From assembly GCA_023415835.1 (NCBI GenBank), contig JAEZJK010000105.1, positions 1 through 23,038 on the forward strand: DNA of 23,038 nt, written 5' to 3'. A program made the translations under genes and the position numbers. Positions within the stretch are counted from its first letter, which is position 1. Each line of letters starts with the position of its first letter. The notes beneath the pieces were generated by a model. The model was given only the letters and a program-made list of their open reading frames with translations, was not told the origin of the DNA and did no database searches. This stretch comes from Bacillota bacterium (GTDB lineage Bacteria > Bacillota > UBA4882 > UBA8346). Shown here in pieces: positions 13,993 through 22,301 of the stretch.

Positions 13993-15045
13993 ATGCCTTT
14001 GAAAAAGAGATTCATAATCATCTTAGGCCTGATTTTTCTCTTCCTCCTTTTCCATGGTGTTAAGGAACTAAGCAAAAGAGAAACAGAAAAGCCCGCGCCA
14101 ACGGAGCTGCCTGTCAGACCTAAAGTATTGGCTTTTTATGAAGAGGGCTGGGGCGGGATCTATGCCGGTTCCTTTGGAAGGTTGCAAGAGATCAAGGGGA
14201 AAGTGGATATCGCAAGCCCGGTTTGGCTCGGACTCAAGGCTGACGGTAAGGTAGGTTGGGATAAGGCAAACGCTGAAGCCGTTGATTTTTTTGCCCAAAA
14301 TCAACTTGAATTTTTGATCCTGGTAACCGCCGGATCCGGAAAAAACGGTTCCTCAATTCTTTCTAATGAAAAATTCCGCCGTAATGCCCTTGGATCCATC
14401 GCCGCTTACTTGAAAACAATGAAGGCCGATGGGATTTGCCTGGATTTTGAATATCTCAACCCTACTTTAAAAGAAGAATTCATTCAATTTATCAAAGAAC
14501 TAAAAGCTACTTTGGAGGGGAAAAAGTTGCTGGTGACGGTTTTCCCTTATATTGACTGGGCTGAACCTACCAAAGAAGTTTACGCTTATCACAGCTTGGG
14601 CGAGATAAGCGACGGCGTTATCGTTATGACTTACGACCAACACCGCCCGAAAGATAAGCCGGGGTCAATAGCCTCCCGGGATTGGGTGAAAAGAAATTTG
14701 TCCTATTTACTTTCCCAAATCGATTCCCGTAAATTGTGGTTAGGCATAGCGGGTTACGGTTACCGGTGGCAAACTGGGAAAAAGCAAGCGGTAGCTTTAC
14801 CGGCTTGGTATTGCCGGGAGAAATCAGTTGGAATGGGTTTTGCCGATACTTATCATCCCGAGATGGGAAATGACTTTTTACAATACGCCGAAAACGGCAA
14901 CACCTATACCATCTGGTGGGAAAGCGCCCGGAGCATGCAGGAAAAATTGGGGCTGGCGGCAGAACATAATTTGGCCGGAGTGGCTTTGTGGCGATTGGGT
15001 TATGAGGAAGAGGGGTTTTGGGAGTTTGTAAAGGATTTCAGGTGA
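13993..15045 (+). CDS. Membrane-anchored glycoside hydrolase family 18 protein
   Basis: A protein of about 350 aa. A basic start and one hydrophobic segment (RFIIILGLIFLFLLFHGV) form a signal anchor with no lipobox, so the enzyme should face outside the membrane. The catalytic GH18 motif DGICLDFE is intact, with Glu153 as the proton donor when counted from ATG 13993. The YDQH segment and GIAGYGYRW are typical of the YaaH/YdhD-type peptidoglycan or spore-cortex hydrolases, and ALWRLGYE ends the barrel. It has no LysM domain, unlike many relatives. The start is uncertain: TTG 13987, ATG 13993 and TTG 13999 are all possible, and the last has the best spacing to GGGGA. Its likely role is cell wall or spore wall remodelling. 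Confidence 0.82.
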   Translation: MPLKKRFIIILGLIFLFLLFHGVKELSKRETEKPAPTELPVRPKVLAFYEEGWGGIYAGSFGRLQEIKGKVDIASPVWLGLKADGKVGWDKANAEAVDFFAQNQLEFLILVTAGSGKNGSSILSNEKFRRNALGSIAAYLKTMKADGICLDFEYLNPTLKEEFIQFIKELKATLEGKKLLVTVFPYIDWAEPTKEVYAYHSLGEISDGVIVMTYDQHRPKDKPGSIASRDWVKRNLSYLLSQIDSRKLWLGIAGYGYRWQTGKKQAVALPAWYCREKSVGMGFADTYHPEMGNDFLQYAENGNTYTIWWESARSMQEKLGLAAEHNLAGVALWRLGYEEEGFWEFVKDFR

Positions 15046-15203
15046 GTCCGGGTATGTGGTATAATATTTTTAAACGGAGGCCAGTAATAATGAACTGGCT
15101 CATTTAAAGATGAACTAATAGCGGGGCGGAAATTACAGTTTGCTTTAGACGATCAAGAAACCTTACTTTGTATAAGATTAATCTAGAGGAGCACATACCA
15201 TAA

Positions 15204-15872
15204 ATGGAAAACAAGACACGCGGTGACCGGGCTGTGGACGGGCTGCTGTGCCTCATCCGCGAACGCGGTTACGCCGCCGGGGAAAAGCTGCCGAACGAGT
15301 ATGAACTCTCGGCGCAACTCGGCGTGAGCCGCAATACGATCCGTGAAGCTGTACGCGCGCTGGCTTCCCGCAATATTTTGGATATCCGGCAAGGGGCGGG
15401 GACTTTCATTTCTCAGAAAAAGGGCGTGGCCGACGACCCGCTCGGGTTTTCGCTAATGGAGGACAGGCGGAAACTGGTTGAGGACCTGATCCAAATCCGC
15501 TGTATTATTGAGCCGCAGATTGCGGCGCTAGCGGCCCAAAACGCAACGCCGGAGGATATTTCGGTACTCGGTAACTTGTGCGACGAGGTGGAAGCTTTAA
15601 TTCGTAAACGCCGGGATTTTATGCAAAAGGATATGGATTTCCACTCCCAGCTGGCCGCTTGTAGCCGGAATATAGTGATGTCCAACCTGATACCCGTGAT
15701 CTGTGAAGGAATAACGGTTTTTGCAACGACTGTGGTTGGGCCGGAGTATGATCAGACCGTCAAATCACACCGTGAAATTTTTGAAGCCATCCGGGGACGG
15801 CGCGCGGCAGATGCCGAACAAGCCATGCTCTTTCATCTGCTTTACAACCGCAACCGGTTTATTGAAGGCTAA
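15204..15872 (+). CDS. FadR-family (GntR/FCD) transcriptional regulator
   Basis: A 222-aa regulator. Residues 8-70 are a GntR winged helix (LSAQLGVSRNTIREAVRALA, then a wing with QGAGTFIS). Residues 92-217 are an FCD ligand domain with the usual metal-binding set: Asp143, His147, His189 and His211. GAGGAG at 15186-15191 lies 12 nt before the ATG. It stands directly before the FAD dehydrogenase operon on the same strand and has its own terminator. Two matching palindromes at 15934-15952 and 16043-16053 bracket that operon's promoter and are the likely binding sites. FCD regulators usually answer to small organic acids or sugar acids, so the operon's substrate is probably of that kind. Confidence 0.9.
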   Translation: MENKTRGDRAVDGLLCLIRERGYAAGEKLPNEYELSAQLGVSRNTIREAVRALASRNILDIRQGAGTFISQKKGVADDPLGFSLMEDRRKLVEDLIQIRCIIEPQIAALAAQNATPEDISVLGNLCDEVEALIRKRRDFMQKDMDFHSQLAACSRNIVMSNLIPVICEGITVFATTVVGPEYDQTVKSHREIFEAIRGRRAADAEQAMLFHLLYNRNRFIEG

Positions 15873-15897
15873 ACGCGGTAACGCGATTGTTCCATCT

Positions 15898-15929
15898 ACC
15901 CCGTTCGGTAAAGGCGGGGTTTTATTTTT
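15898..15929 (+). terminator. Intrinsic terminator after the FadR-type gene
   Basis: ACCCCG (15898-15903) pairs with CGGGGT (15915-15920), followed by TTTATTTTT. Confidence 0.75.
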
Positions 15930-15933
15930 GGGG

Positions 15934-15952
15934 ATAATCATAGGATGATTAT
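15934..15952. promoter_or_regulatory. Operator-like palindrome, copy 1
   Basis: ATAATCAT-AGG-ATGATTAT is a perfect 8-bp-arm palindrome. The core TCATAGGATGA occurs again at 16043-16053. Likely site of the FadR-type regulator. Confidence 0.65.
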
Positions 15953-16005
15953 ATCTATATAATTTAAAATTTTATGTTAATTTGCTGATAAAACGAGAAT
16001 AAGTT

Positions 16006-16033
16006 TTGTTTTTTGTTCAAAAAGTGTTATAAT
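16006..16033 (+). promoter_or_regulatory. Promoter of the FAD dehydrogenase operon
   Basis: TTGTTT (16006-16011) and TATAAT (16028-16033), 16-bp spacer. The start site would fall near 16040, at the edge of the second operator copy. Confidence 0.65.
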
Positions 16034-16042
16034 AAAATTAAG

Positions 16043-16053
16043 TCATAGGATGA
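16043..16053. promoter_or_regulatory. Operator-like palindrome, copy 2
   Basis: TCATAGGATGA, identical to the core of the palindrome at 15934-15952. It lies between the -10 and the AGGAGG of the first gene, where a bound repressor would block transcription. Confidence 0.6.
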
Positions 16054-16069
16054 TTTAAGGAGGATAAAT

Positions 16070-17521
16070 ATGACGCTTAGGTACGATGTTTTGATTATCG
16101 GCGCGGGCGTAGTCGGCAGCGCTGTTGCGCGTGAAATGGCCAGGCATGAGCTGAAAATCGGCGTTTTAGAAAAGAACCGCGATGTCTGTTCTGAAACCAG
16201 TGGCAGAAACTCTGCCGTAATCCATGGCGGGTTTGCCTATAATATCGGCAGCCGCAAGGCGGAGTGCTGCGTGGAAGGGGTCCATGAATTTGATAAGGTT
16301 GCGCAAGAACTGGATATTCCTTTTAAACGCACCGGCAAAGTGCTGGTTGGAAATACCGCAGCGGATTATGAGAGCCTCCAAAAAACAATCGCCACCGGTA
16401 AAATTAATGGCAGCACCGGCCTGGAAATGGTGGATAAAGAACGGCTTCACCAGATGGTGCCGGCAGTAATCGGCGAATTTGCCATGTTCTCACCCCTCAG
16501 CGGAATCGTCGACCCGTTCCAGTATACGGTAGCATTGGCGGAAAACGCTAAAATGAACGGGGTTGATTTTTATTTCAACCATGAAGTAACCGGTATCCGG
16601 CGTCAAGCGGATGATACCTATATTGTTACGACAACCCAGGGGGATTTTTATACTCGTTGGATTGTGAACAGCGCCGGGCTGGGGGCGGTAAAAATCTCCG
16701 AGATGATCGGTATTCCAGGTTATCGGATTGGTAGCACTAAGGGCAATTACATCATCCTGGATAAAAAGGTCGGGCCTTTGCTACCCATGCCAGTCTACCC
16801 TGTTCCAAGCAATACTTATATGGGGATCCATGTTACACCGACTATTCACGGTAATGTGATCGTGGGACCGGACGCCGACGCTGTCAATGACTACACCGAT
16901 TACAGCGTATCGCAGCGGAATATGGATTATCTAGCGGATGACGCTTCGACACTATGGCCGCACATTCATAAGTCCGATTATATTCGCAATTATTCCGGGA
17001 TTCAGACTACCTGGCTCAACGGCGAAGGGGTAGTGAAGGACTTTGTCATCGAAGCGCGCCCCGAAGCGCCCCATACCATTAACCTGATCGGTATCGAATC
17101 GCCGGGGCTCACCTCGGCATTGCCGATTGCGCGCCGCGCCGTCAAACTGTTGGCGGAACGGGAAACACTACGTCCTAATAAAAAATTCAATCCGATCCGG
17201 AAAGGCATCGTGCATTTTTCCGAGCAAAGCGACGCGGAAAAAGCGCGATTGATTGATGAAAACCCCGACTACGGCGAGATTATCTGTCGCTGTGAGACGG
17301 TGACCAAGGCTGAAATCCTCCAGGCGGTGCACAATCCTTTAGGGATTGATACCATGACGGGGATCAAATACCGTACCCGTGCGATGATGGGCCGGTGCCA
17401 GGGAGGTTATTGCCAAATGCGCATCGCCCAAATTATCCGGGAAGAGCTTGGCAAGGAAGTTGCTGAAGTGCTTTATATGCGCAACGGTTCCAATTTGTTC
17501 ACGGGGAAGGTGAGGGAATGA
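16070..17521 (+). CDS. FAD-dependent dehydrogenase with BFD-like [2Fe-2S] domain (GlpA/LhgO-like)
   Basis: A 483-aa flavoprotein of the DAO fold. The FAD motif is GAGVVGSA (11-18) with Glu34 ending the second strand, and SGRNSAVIHGGFAY follows. The last 80 residues hold a BFD-like [2Fe-2S] domain with CRC (406, 408) and CQGGYC (443, 448). The layout matches the group annotated as glycerol-3-phosphate or L-2-hydroxyglutarate dehydrogenases; the real substrate is open, but a 2-hydroxy acid or polyol phosphate is likely. Electrons probably pass from FAD to the cluster and on to the next two proteins. AGGAGG lies just before the ATG. It overlaps the next gene by 4 nt. Confidence 0.87.
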   Translation: MTLRYDVLIIGAGVVGSAVAREMARHELKIGVLEKNRDVCSETSGRNSAVIHGGFAYNIGSRKAECCVEGVHEFDKVAQELDIPFKRTGKVLVGNTAADYESLQKTIATGKINGSTGLEMVDKERLHQMVPAVIGEFAMFSPLSGIVDPFQYTVALAENAKMNGVDFYFNHEVTGIRRQADDTYIVTTTQGDFYTRWIVNSAGLGAVKISEMIGIPGYRIGSTKGNYIILDKKVGPLLPMPVYPVPSNTYMGIHVTPTIHGNVIVGPDADAVNDYTDYSVSQRNMDYLADDASTLWPHIHKSDYIRNYSGIQTTWLNGEGVVKDFVIEARPEAPHTINLIGIESPGLTSALPIARRAVKLLAERETLRPNKKFNPIRKGIVHFSEQSDAEKARLIDENPDYGEIICRCETVTKAEILQAVHNPLGIDTMTGIKYRTRAMMGRCQGGYCQMRIAQIIREELGKEVAEVLYMRNGSNLFTGKVRE

Positions 17522-18759
17522 ATAGCATTAAAAAAGAGGCCGTCATCATTGGCGGTGGACCAGCGGGATTAGCGGCCGCAGTTGAGCTTTACAAGAAAGG
17601 CGTCCAAGATATTATAATTGTCGAACGCGAAAAGACGCTTGGCGGCATCTTGCGCCAGTGTATTCACGACGGTTTCGGCCTTACCCGGTTCAAAGAGGTG
17701 TTGAGCGGTCCGGAATACGCCCAACGGTTCATCAATGAGGTTGAGCGGTTAAACATTCCGTACGTGACCGACACCACCGTCCTTTCGGTCACGCCGGATC
17801 GAAAAGTCACGGCCGTATCTAGAGGCGGTATGGTGACATGGGAGGCCAAGGCGGTTGTCCTGGCGATGGGTTGCCGCGAACGCACCCGCGGTGCGCTCGG
17901 TATTCCGGGTGAACGCCCGGCGGGCGTATTTACTGCGGGTGTGGCGCAAGCTTACATTAACCTCTACAATACTATGGTGGGCAAGGAGGTCGTCATCCTC
18001 GGTTCGGGAGACATCGGCATGATTATGGCGCGCCGCCTCACCCTGGAAGGGGCCAATGTCAAGGGGGTCTTTGAAATCCTGCCATACCCCAGCGGCCTGC
18101 CGCGTAATATCGAACAGTGCCTGAATGATTATAACATTCCGCTTTATCTCAGCCATACTATTACTGGTATTCACGGCCGTTCCCGGTTGACGGGAGTTAC
18201 TGTTTCCAAGGTGGATGAATGCCTAAAGCCCATACCGGGAACTGAAAGGGAATACTCTTGCGACACCTTAATCCTTTCGGTGGGGCTGATCCCCGAAAAC
18301 GAGCTCTCACTGGGAGCCGGGGTAGAGTTGGACTCGCGCACCAAGGGCGCTGTAGTCGATGAACATTACCAGGCCGGAGTCCCGGGAGTTTTCGCGGCGG
18401 GCAATGTGTTGCATGTCCACGATTTGGTCGATTTTGTCTCGCTGGAGGCGGAAAACCTGGCTGCTGCGGTAGCCGGGTACGTCCGTGACGGCAGCTTGCC
18501 GCCATGCGGTATTAAGGTCAATACAGGACCGGAGATGGGCTATACTGTCCCGCAGTATATAAGCGGGACCAAAGATGTCCAGCTTTCGATGCGCGTGAAA
18601 CGGCCTCTTAGGGACTGCAGTATTGAGGTGGTACAGGAAAACGAGGTTGTGGGTTCGCTCAAGTTGAAAAAAGCGGTCCCTGCGGAAATGGTTAAGGTTC
18701 CGGTCAACCATAAACTGTTACGGACTGATCGCGATTTGGAGGTGCGGTTAAAATGCTAA
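17518..18759 (+). CDS. FAD/NAD(P)-binding oxidoreductase (GlpB-like partner)
   Basis: A 413-aa two-dinucleotide-domain flavoprotein. GGGPAG (12-17) binds FAD and GSGDIG (162-167) the second nucleotide. CIHDGFGLTRF (C48) and the GCRERTRG segment (C119) are typical of the partner subunit that accompanies GlpA-like dehydrogenases in anaerobic Bacillota. It begins within the stop of the dehydrogenase (ATGA) and overlaps the next gene by 7 nt, so the three are coupled. It probably passes electrons between the dehydrogenase and NAD(P) or a membrane carrier. The direction of flow is not known. Confidence 0.87.
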   Translation: MNSIKKEAVIIGGGPAGLAAAVELYKKGVQDIIIVEREKTLGGILRQCIHDGFGLTRFKEVLSGPEYAQRFINEVERLNIPYVTDTTVLSVTPDRKVTAVSRGGMVTWEAKAVVLAMGCRERTRGALGIPGERPAGVFTAGVAQAYINLYNTMVGKEVVILGSGDIGMIMARRLTLEGANVKGVFEILPYPSGLPRNIEQCLNDYNIPLYLSHTITGIHGRSRLTGVTVSKVDECLKPIPGTEREYSCDTLILSVGLIPENELSLGAGVELDSRTKGAVVDEHYQAGVPGVFAAGNVLHVHDLVDFVSLEAENLAAAVAGYVRDGSLPPCGIKVNTGPEMGYTVPQYISGTKDVQLSMRVKRPLRDCSIEVVQENEVVGSLKLKKAVPAEMVKVPVNHKLLRTDRDLEVRLKC

Positions 18760-19115
18760 AGGAATATACCTGTATCATTTGCCCGAACGGCTGTGAACTG
18801 ACGGCCGAATTTGAGGGCGGGAAGATCCTTTCGGTGCAAGGCGCGGCTTGCAAGCGGGGGTATGCTTATATTGAGCAGGAGCTGACAAATCCGCAACGGA
18901 ACATTGCTTCATCCATCCGGCTCGAAGGCGGCGAGCTGCCGTTGGTGAGCGTTAGGCTTTCCAAACCCATCCCTAAAGATAAAATCTTCGAGGTGATGGC
19001 GGTAATTAGGAAATCCCGGTTGCAAGCGCCTGTTCATCCGGGACAGGTGGCCATCCCCAACGTGCTTGGACTGGGCAGCGATGTGATTGTCACCAAACAG
19101 GTGGCGGCCAAATAG
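18753..19115 (+). CDS. DUF1667 cysteine-rich protein
   Basis: A 120-aa DUF1667-family protein, the usual third member of this operon type. It has four N-terminal cysteines: C7, C10 and C14 in TCIICPNGC, and C33 in AACKRG, which could hold an Fe-S cluster or zinc. The C-terminal half has PLVSVRLSKPIPKDKIFEVM, also typical. It overlaps the previous gene by 7 nt. It is likely a small electron-transfer or scaffold subunit of the complex; its biochemical role is not established. Confidence 0.88.
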   Translation: MLKEYTCIICPNGCELTAEFEGGKILSVQGAACKRGYAYIEQELTNPQRNIASSIRLEGGELPLVSVRLSKPIPKDKIFEVMAVIRKSRLQAPVHPGQVAIPNVLGLGSDVIVTKQVAAK

Positions 19116-19196
19116 GCGCTCAGGGTTTACGGAATACATGATAGTGGGGTCAAATCCGGTGCTTAGACCGGAACTAAAGGAATAAAAAAAGGTGAA

Positions 19197-19242
19197 CCGC
19201 CAATAGTTGGCAGAAACATTACGGTTGGCGTTTTATTATTTT
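19197..19242 (+). terminator. Intrinsic terminator of the FAD dehydrogenase operon
   Basis: CGCCAA (19198-19203) pairs with TTGGCG (19225-19230), with an inner GCCAA/TTGGC alternative, then TTTTATTATTTT. Confidence 0.65.
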
Positions 19243-19380
19243 AGTCTATTAATATAATGTATGCGAAGCCGGAAAAAAGGAATTATGAAACCGCCTTATT
19301 TAAATTATAGAGTACAACTGTGATAATAAAGAAGCCATAATTAAAAATGAATTATAATTATAACCTATCAAAAAATATGT

Positions 19381-19410
19381 TTGACAAATAGCATTATAAT
19401 TTGATATTAT
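19381..19410 (+). promoter_or_regulatory. Promoter of the T-box transcript
   Basis: A perfect TTGACA (19381-19386) and TATTAT (19405-19410) with an 18-bp spacer. The start would fall near 19417, just before T-box stem I. Confidence 0.7.
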
Positions 19411-19426
19411 ATCTAAAAATAATTCA

Positions 19427-19727
19427 ATGCGTTGATAGGGAAAACACACTGTAGCACGTCGCTTTTAGAGAGCTGTTGGTTGCTGAAAAACAGCGCGCCG
19501 GCCGGATTGTGAACTCACCCTTGAGCAGTCACCCGAAAGTTATTCTAGTTTTAACTCGTAGCAAGTAGGCGTGATCGGGCTTCTCACCGTTATCATGGGA
19601 TGGCATTCGTCGTTATTGGCCGATGCTTAAGAGTGGGTATGTACTACATACCAAGAAGAGTGGTACCACGGAAGTATAAGGCTTTCGTCTCTTGCAGAAA
19701 TGCATAGGGACGGAGGCTTTTTTATTT
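19427..19727 (+). ncRNA. T-box riboswitch, probable leucine (CUC) specifier
   Basis: Stem I carries AGAGAGCTGTTGGTTGCTGA with its closing AACAGC, the standard distal part. The specifier region reads GTGAA-CUC-ACC, with CUC at 19514-19516, the leucine arrangement. A perfect stem III hairpin (GGTATGT 19636-19642 with ACATACC 19646-19652) is followed by the T-box sequence AGAGTGGTACCACGG (19657-19671). Its TGGT (19661-19664) would pair with the ACCA end of an uncharged tRNA with A73, as in tRNA-Leu. The terminator stem (about 19679-19717) ends in a T run. Uncharged tRNA-Leu should allow read-through into the following two genes. Confidence 0.88.
19679..19727 (+). terminator. T-box-controlled terminator
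   Basis: AAGGCTTTCGTCTCT pairs with AGGGACGGAGGCTTT (some G-U pairs), then TTTTTATTTG. It competes with the antiterminator formed by the T-box sequence. Confidence 0.8.
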
Positions 19728-19751
19728 GTGACGAATAAGGAGGAGATTAGT

Positions 19752-22283
19752 ATGAAAATTGCCTTTTCAACCTTGGGTTGCCCTGACTTTGATTGGTCCG
19801 ACATCTATTCCATGGCCAAAGATCTCGGTTTTGACGGTATCGAAATCCGTGGCCTTGGTAACGACATCTTCACGGTACATGCCCAGCCTTTCACCGAAAG
19901 CCAGTTGCCCCAGACAGTAAAAAAACTCGCGGAGTTACGCCTGGAAATCCCTTGCCTCTCTTCCGGCTGCTGCTTGAAGTTTGCGGATAAGGCAGAGCAA
20001 AATTATCAGGAGATTGTAGAATATATTACGCTCGCTTCGAAGCTGGGTACACCTTATATCCGTATTTTGGCCGACCTTGAACCGCAGTCCGAAGGGGAAG
20101 TCGATGACGCGGTTGTTTTGGCAGCCTTGGAACGTTTGGTCCCGGTCGCCGAAGCCAAGGGTGTGACTTTGTTGGTAGAAACTAACGGCGTCTATGCAGA
20201 CACTGACCGCCTCCGAAAACTGCTAGACCAGATCGCCAGCGATGCGGTGGCCGCTCTCTGGGATGCCCACCATCCATATAGGTATGCAGGGGAGAACCCC
20301 GGAAAAACAGTCCAAAACCTCGGCGCTTATATTAGATATGTCCATATTAAGGATTCGGTGGTCGAAAACGGACTTACCAAGTACCGGATAATGGGCGAGG
20401 GAGATTTGCCCATCGACGAGATAATGTTGGCGTTACGGTCAATCAATTACGAGGGTTATGTCTCCCTTGAATGGGTCAAACGCTGGGCAACAGACCTTGA
20501 CGATGCCGGTGTTGTCTTCCCGCACTTTGCCAACTTTATGGAACGTTATACTGAAAAGCATGCGGCGAAGGGGCGTCTCTTCGATAACAACGCTAAAACC
20601 GGGAAATATATTTGGGAGAAGGATACCTTGATCGACCTGGCCTTCCCTCAAGTGCTGGATCGGGTAGTTGACGAGTTTCCCGACCAGTATGCGTTTCGTT
20701 ATACCACCCAGGACTATACCCGGACCTATGCTGAATTCCGGGATGATGTGGATACTTTTGCCCGCTCCTTGATTGCCCTGGGGGTTAAACCAGGGGACCA
20801 TGTGGCGATCTGGGCGACCAATGTCCCCCAATGGTTCATTACTTTTTGGGCCGCAACCAAAATCGGCGCGGTCTTGGTCACCGTGAACACATCCTATAAA
20901 GTTTATGAGGCCGAGTATCTGCTCCGTCAGTCGGACACCCATACGCTGGTACTGATCGACGGGTTTAAGGACTCCGACTACGTGGGAATTATAAAGGAAC
21001 TTTGCCCGGAGTTGGAAACCGCTGAGGCAGGTAAACCGCTCCATATGAAGCGCTTACCTTTCCTAAGAAACATCATTACGGTTGACTCGAAGCAGAAGGG
21101 TTGCCTGACCTGGGACGAAGCCATCGCCCTGGCTGACCGGGTTCCGATTGAGGAAGTTTACCGCCGGGCGCTCTCCATCAACCGGCACGATGTCTGCAAC
21201 ATGCAGTATACTTCAGGAACCACCGGCTTTCCTAAAGGGGTTATGCTCACTCATTATAATGTCGTGAATAACGGGAAGAATATCGGCGACTGTATGGATC
21301 TTTCCACGGCCGACCGGATGATGATTCATGTGCCGATGTTCCATTGTTTCGGAATGGTGTTAGCCATGACGGCCTCAATGACCCATGGCGTCACCATGTC
21401 TCCGATACCGTATTTTTCACCGAAGCAGTCATTGGCTTGTATAAATCAGGAGAAGATCACCTGTTTCCACGGGGTTCCTACCATGTTTATCGCCATGTCG
21501 GAGCATGAGGACTTCCCGAAGACCGATTTTTCGTATATGAGAACCGGTATTATGGCAGGGAGCCCCTGCCCGGTCAAAGTAATGCAAGATGTAGTGGATA
21601 AAATGAACATGAAAGAGATTACGATTGTCTTCGGCCAGACCGAGTCTTCACCGGGATGCACCCAGAGCCGTGTCGATGACTCCATCGAGCTAAGGGTGAA
21701 TACCGTCGGCCGGGCCTTGCCAGGGGTGGAATGCAAGATTGTCGATCCGGCAACCGGTAAAGACTTGCCTCCCAATACCGATGGCGAATTTGTAGCCCGG
21801 GGTTATAATATTATGAAAGGTTATTACAAGATGCCCGAGGCGACAGCGGCCGCCATTGATGAAAATGGTTGGCTCCACACTGGCGATTTGGCAAGGTGCG
21901 ATGAGAATGGGTATTTTAAAATTACCGGACGGATCAAGGATATGATCATCCGCGGCGGGGAAAATATCTATCCCAAGGAAATTGAGGACTTTATCTACAC
22001 TCATCCGAACGTGAAGGACGTCCAAGTGATCGGGGTGCCTGACAAACAGTACGGCGAGGAGATAATGGCCTGCGTAATCTTGAAAGATGGAATGACCCTG
22101 ACCGCCGACGAACTCAAGGACTTTGTCCGCTCCCACATGGCGAAGCATAAAACCCCGCGTTACGTTGATTTTGTCACCCAATTTCCGATGAATGCTGCGG
22201 GGAAAATCATGAAATACAAGATGCGTGAGCAAGCAGTTGAAAAGCTTAACCTGCAAGCTGAGAGCCGTATAGCTACTGCATGA
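19752..22283 (+). CDS. Fusion: sugar phosphate isomerase/epimerase-like TIM barrel + AMP-binding acyl-CoA synthetase
   Basis: An 843-aa two-domain protein. Residues 1-270 form an AP-endonuclease-2-type TIM barrel (IolE/xylose-isomerase-like) starting MKIAFSTLGCPDFDW. The likely metal ligands are Glu143, Asp171, His174, His198 and Glu240. Residues 290-843 are a complete acyl-CoA/fatty-acid ligase with the P-loop YTSGTTGFPKG (486-496), FGQTES (627-632), GWLHTGD (706-712), GRIKDMIIRGGENIYP (726-741) and the catalytic Lys818 in AAGKIMKY. The ligase half should turn a carboxylic acid, ATP and CoA into an acyl-CoA; the barrel's substrate is unknown. ATG 19752 follows AAGGAGGAG; an upstream in-frame ATG at 19692 lies inside the T-box terminator and is rejected. 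A leucine-type T-box controls it, so the acid may be linked to leucine, such as isovalerate. Confidence 0.88.
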   Translation: MKIAFSTLGCPDFDWSDIYSMAKDLGFDGIEIRGLGNDIFTVHAQPFTESQLPQTVKKLAELRLEIPCLSSGCCLKFADKAEQNYQEIVEYITLASKLGTPYIRILADLEPQSEGEVDDAVVLAALERLVPVAEAKGVTLLVETNGVYADTDRLRKLLDQIASDAVAALWDAHHPYRYAGENPGKTVQNLGAYIRYVHIKDSVVENGLTKYRIMGEGDLPIDEIMLALRSINYEGYVSLEWVKRWATDLDDAGVVFPHFANFMERYTEKHAAKGRLFDNNAKTGKYIWEKDTLIDLAFPQVLDRVVDEFPDQYAFRYTTQDYTRTYAEFRDDVDTFARSLIALGVKPGDHVAIWATNVPQWFITFWAATKIGAVLVTVNTSYKVYEAEYLLRQSDTHTLVLIDGFKDSDYVGIIKELCPELETAEAGKPLHMKRLPFLRNIITVDSKQKGCLTWDEAIALADRVPIEEVYRRALSINRHDVCNMQYTSGTTGFPKGVMLTHYNVVNNGKNIGDCMDLSTADRMMIHVPMFHCFGMVLAMTASMTHGVTMSPIPYFSPKQSLACINQEKITCFHGVPTMFIAMSEHEDFPKTDFSYMRTGIMAGSPCPVKVMQDVVDKMNMKEITIVFGQTESSPGCTQSRVDDSIELRVNTVGRALPGVECKIVDPATGKDLPPNTDGEFVARGYNIMKGYYKMPEATAAAIDENGWLHTGDLARCDENGYFKITGRIKDMIIRGGENIYPKEIEDFIYTHPNVKDVQVIGVPDKQYGEEIMACVILKDGMTLTADELKDFVRSHMAKHKTPRYVDFVTQFPMNAAGKIMKYKMREQAVEKLNLQAESRIATA

Positions 22284-22301
22284 TAAAGGAAGGTTGAAGA
22301 G

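Noticed and set aside
19692..19751. Upstream ATG extending the isomerase-ligase fusion by 20 residues
   Set aside because: It lies inside the T-box terminator stem and has no binding site; ATG 19752 has AAGGAGGAG.
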